A stretch of DNA of 13,437 nucleotides from positions 1-13,437 of the forward strand of contig JAITNE010000067.1 in assembly GCA_031290635.1 (NCBI GenBank), in the 5' to 3' direction. The notes beneath the pieces were generated by a model, which ran no database searches, had not been told where the DNA came from, and worked only from the letters and a program-made list of their open reading frames with translations. This stretch comes from Tannerella sp. (GTDB lineage: Bacteria; Bacteroidota; Bacteroidia; Bacteroidales; Tannerellaceae). Made by a program: the position numbers and the translations under genes. Shown one piece after another: positions 13,170-13,437 of the stretch. Within the stretch, counting starts at the first letter, position 1. Each line of letters begins with the position of its first letter.

Positions 13170-13437
13170 TTCTTATGAATTTATCGAACTATAAAACCGA
13201 TTTCCGGGAACTCTTCTAAATTTCAACAACAACTAAACAAATTTCCGGGACCTCCTCTAAATTTTAGAAGACCCTAAACAAACCTGTTTCATCCCTTTTA
13301 AATTTTAGAAGAGGCAAAACCAATCCATTTCATCCCTTTTAAATTTTAGAAGAGGCAAAACAAACCCATTTCATCCCTTCTAAATTTTAGAAGAGGCAAA
13401 ACAAACCCGATTCATCACTTTTAAATTTTAAAAACCG
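13170..13437. repeat. 41-bp tandem repeat array with palindromic core
   Basis: The TAAATTT core recurs exactly every 41 bp at 13217, 13258, 13299, 13340, 13381 and 13422, with a degenerate earlier unit at about 13170-13210. The array runs off the window edge. The best unit (13377-13393) carries the perfect inverted repeat CTTCTAAATTTTAGAAG (8-bp arms, one central base). Units from 13299 on also share AGAGGCAAAAC and TTTCATCCC, whereas the first units have TTTCCGGGA in place of TTTCATCCC. Similarity falls toward the mntA side, as expected of an array that expands by slippage and decays at one end. No coding frame is seen in 13041-13437. Confidence 0.88.

Noticed and set aside
13170..13437. CRISPR array
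   Set aside because: The whole 41-bp unit is repeated, with no unique spacers between conserved repeats, the period is too short, and no cas gene is present. It is a tandem repeat.
1..13437. tRNA, rRNA, riboswitch or insertion sequence
   Set aside because: No cloverleaf, rRNA segment, known riboswitch core or transposase was recognised by reading; a covariance-model search could not be run.

Overview
The window looks like chromosomal DNA of a member of the Bacteroidota, probably Bacteroidales. Promoters carry the phylum's TAnnTTTG -7 box (clear examples at 3603, 5416, 10752 and 13059). The products include a Bacteroidota-type lipoprotein FKBP isomerase, a DUF4419 protein with a TonB-plug-like tail, and single-copy core genes of this group. 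Many intergenic gaps hold short low-complexity repeats (GAGAATT heptads, ACACGAATT units) and a dispersed ACGAAGCAATCT-type repeat, as seen in repeat-rich, often host-associated, Bacteroidales genomes. The genus cannot be named from the sequence.

Layout. 1-317 is a repeat-rich gap with no convincing gene. 318-3551 (minus) holds an FKBP isomerase lipoprotein, a Maf nucleotide pyrophosphatase and an exported DUF4419 protein. 3634-5272 (plus) holds a membrane-anchored metallophosphoesterase overlapping a small outer-membrane beta-barrel gene. 5457-7805 (plus) is a tight operon: efp, radC, a DUF59/SufT-like gene and lpxH. 7964-10707 (minus) reads aroQ, O-methyltransferase, YfcE-like phosphodiesterase, mnmA. 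10708-11103 has two face-to-face promoters and a 119-bp-period duplication. 11104-12042 (plus) is a complete xerD. 12154-13437 is AT-rich and looks accessory: a small two-helix membrane protein, a HepT/MntA-type toxin-antitoxin pair, and a 41-bp tandem array carrying a palindromic core.

Most genes are housekeeping: translation (efp, mnmA), lipid A synthesis (lpxH), aromatic amino acid synthesis (aroQ), folding (FKBP), nucleotide sanitation (maf), Fe-S assembly (DUF59) and chromosome dimer resolution (xerD). There is no large undescribed defence or mobile system. The most interesting structure is at the right edge. The 13-bp near-palindrome TCTAAATTTTAGA lies between the mntA start codon and its predicted -7 box, and the same core recurs every 41 bp in an array further upstream. 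This suggests an operator plus upstream array for the toxin-antitoxin operon, although it may be an unrelated minisatellite. Other points of note are the DUF4419/plug-like fusion, the mirror-image promoters between aroQ and xerD, and a possible leaderless promoter in front of the YfcE-like gene.
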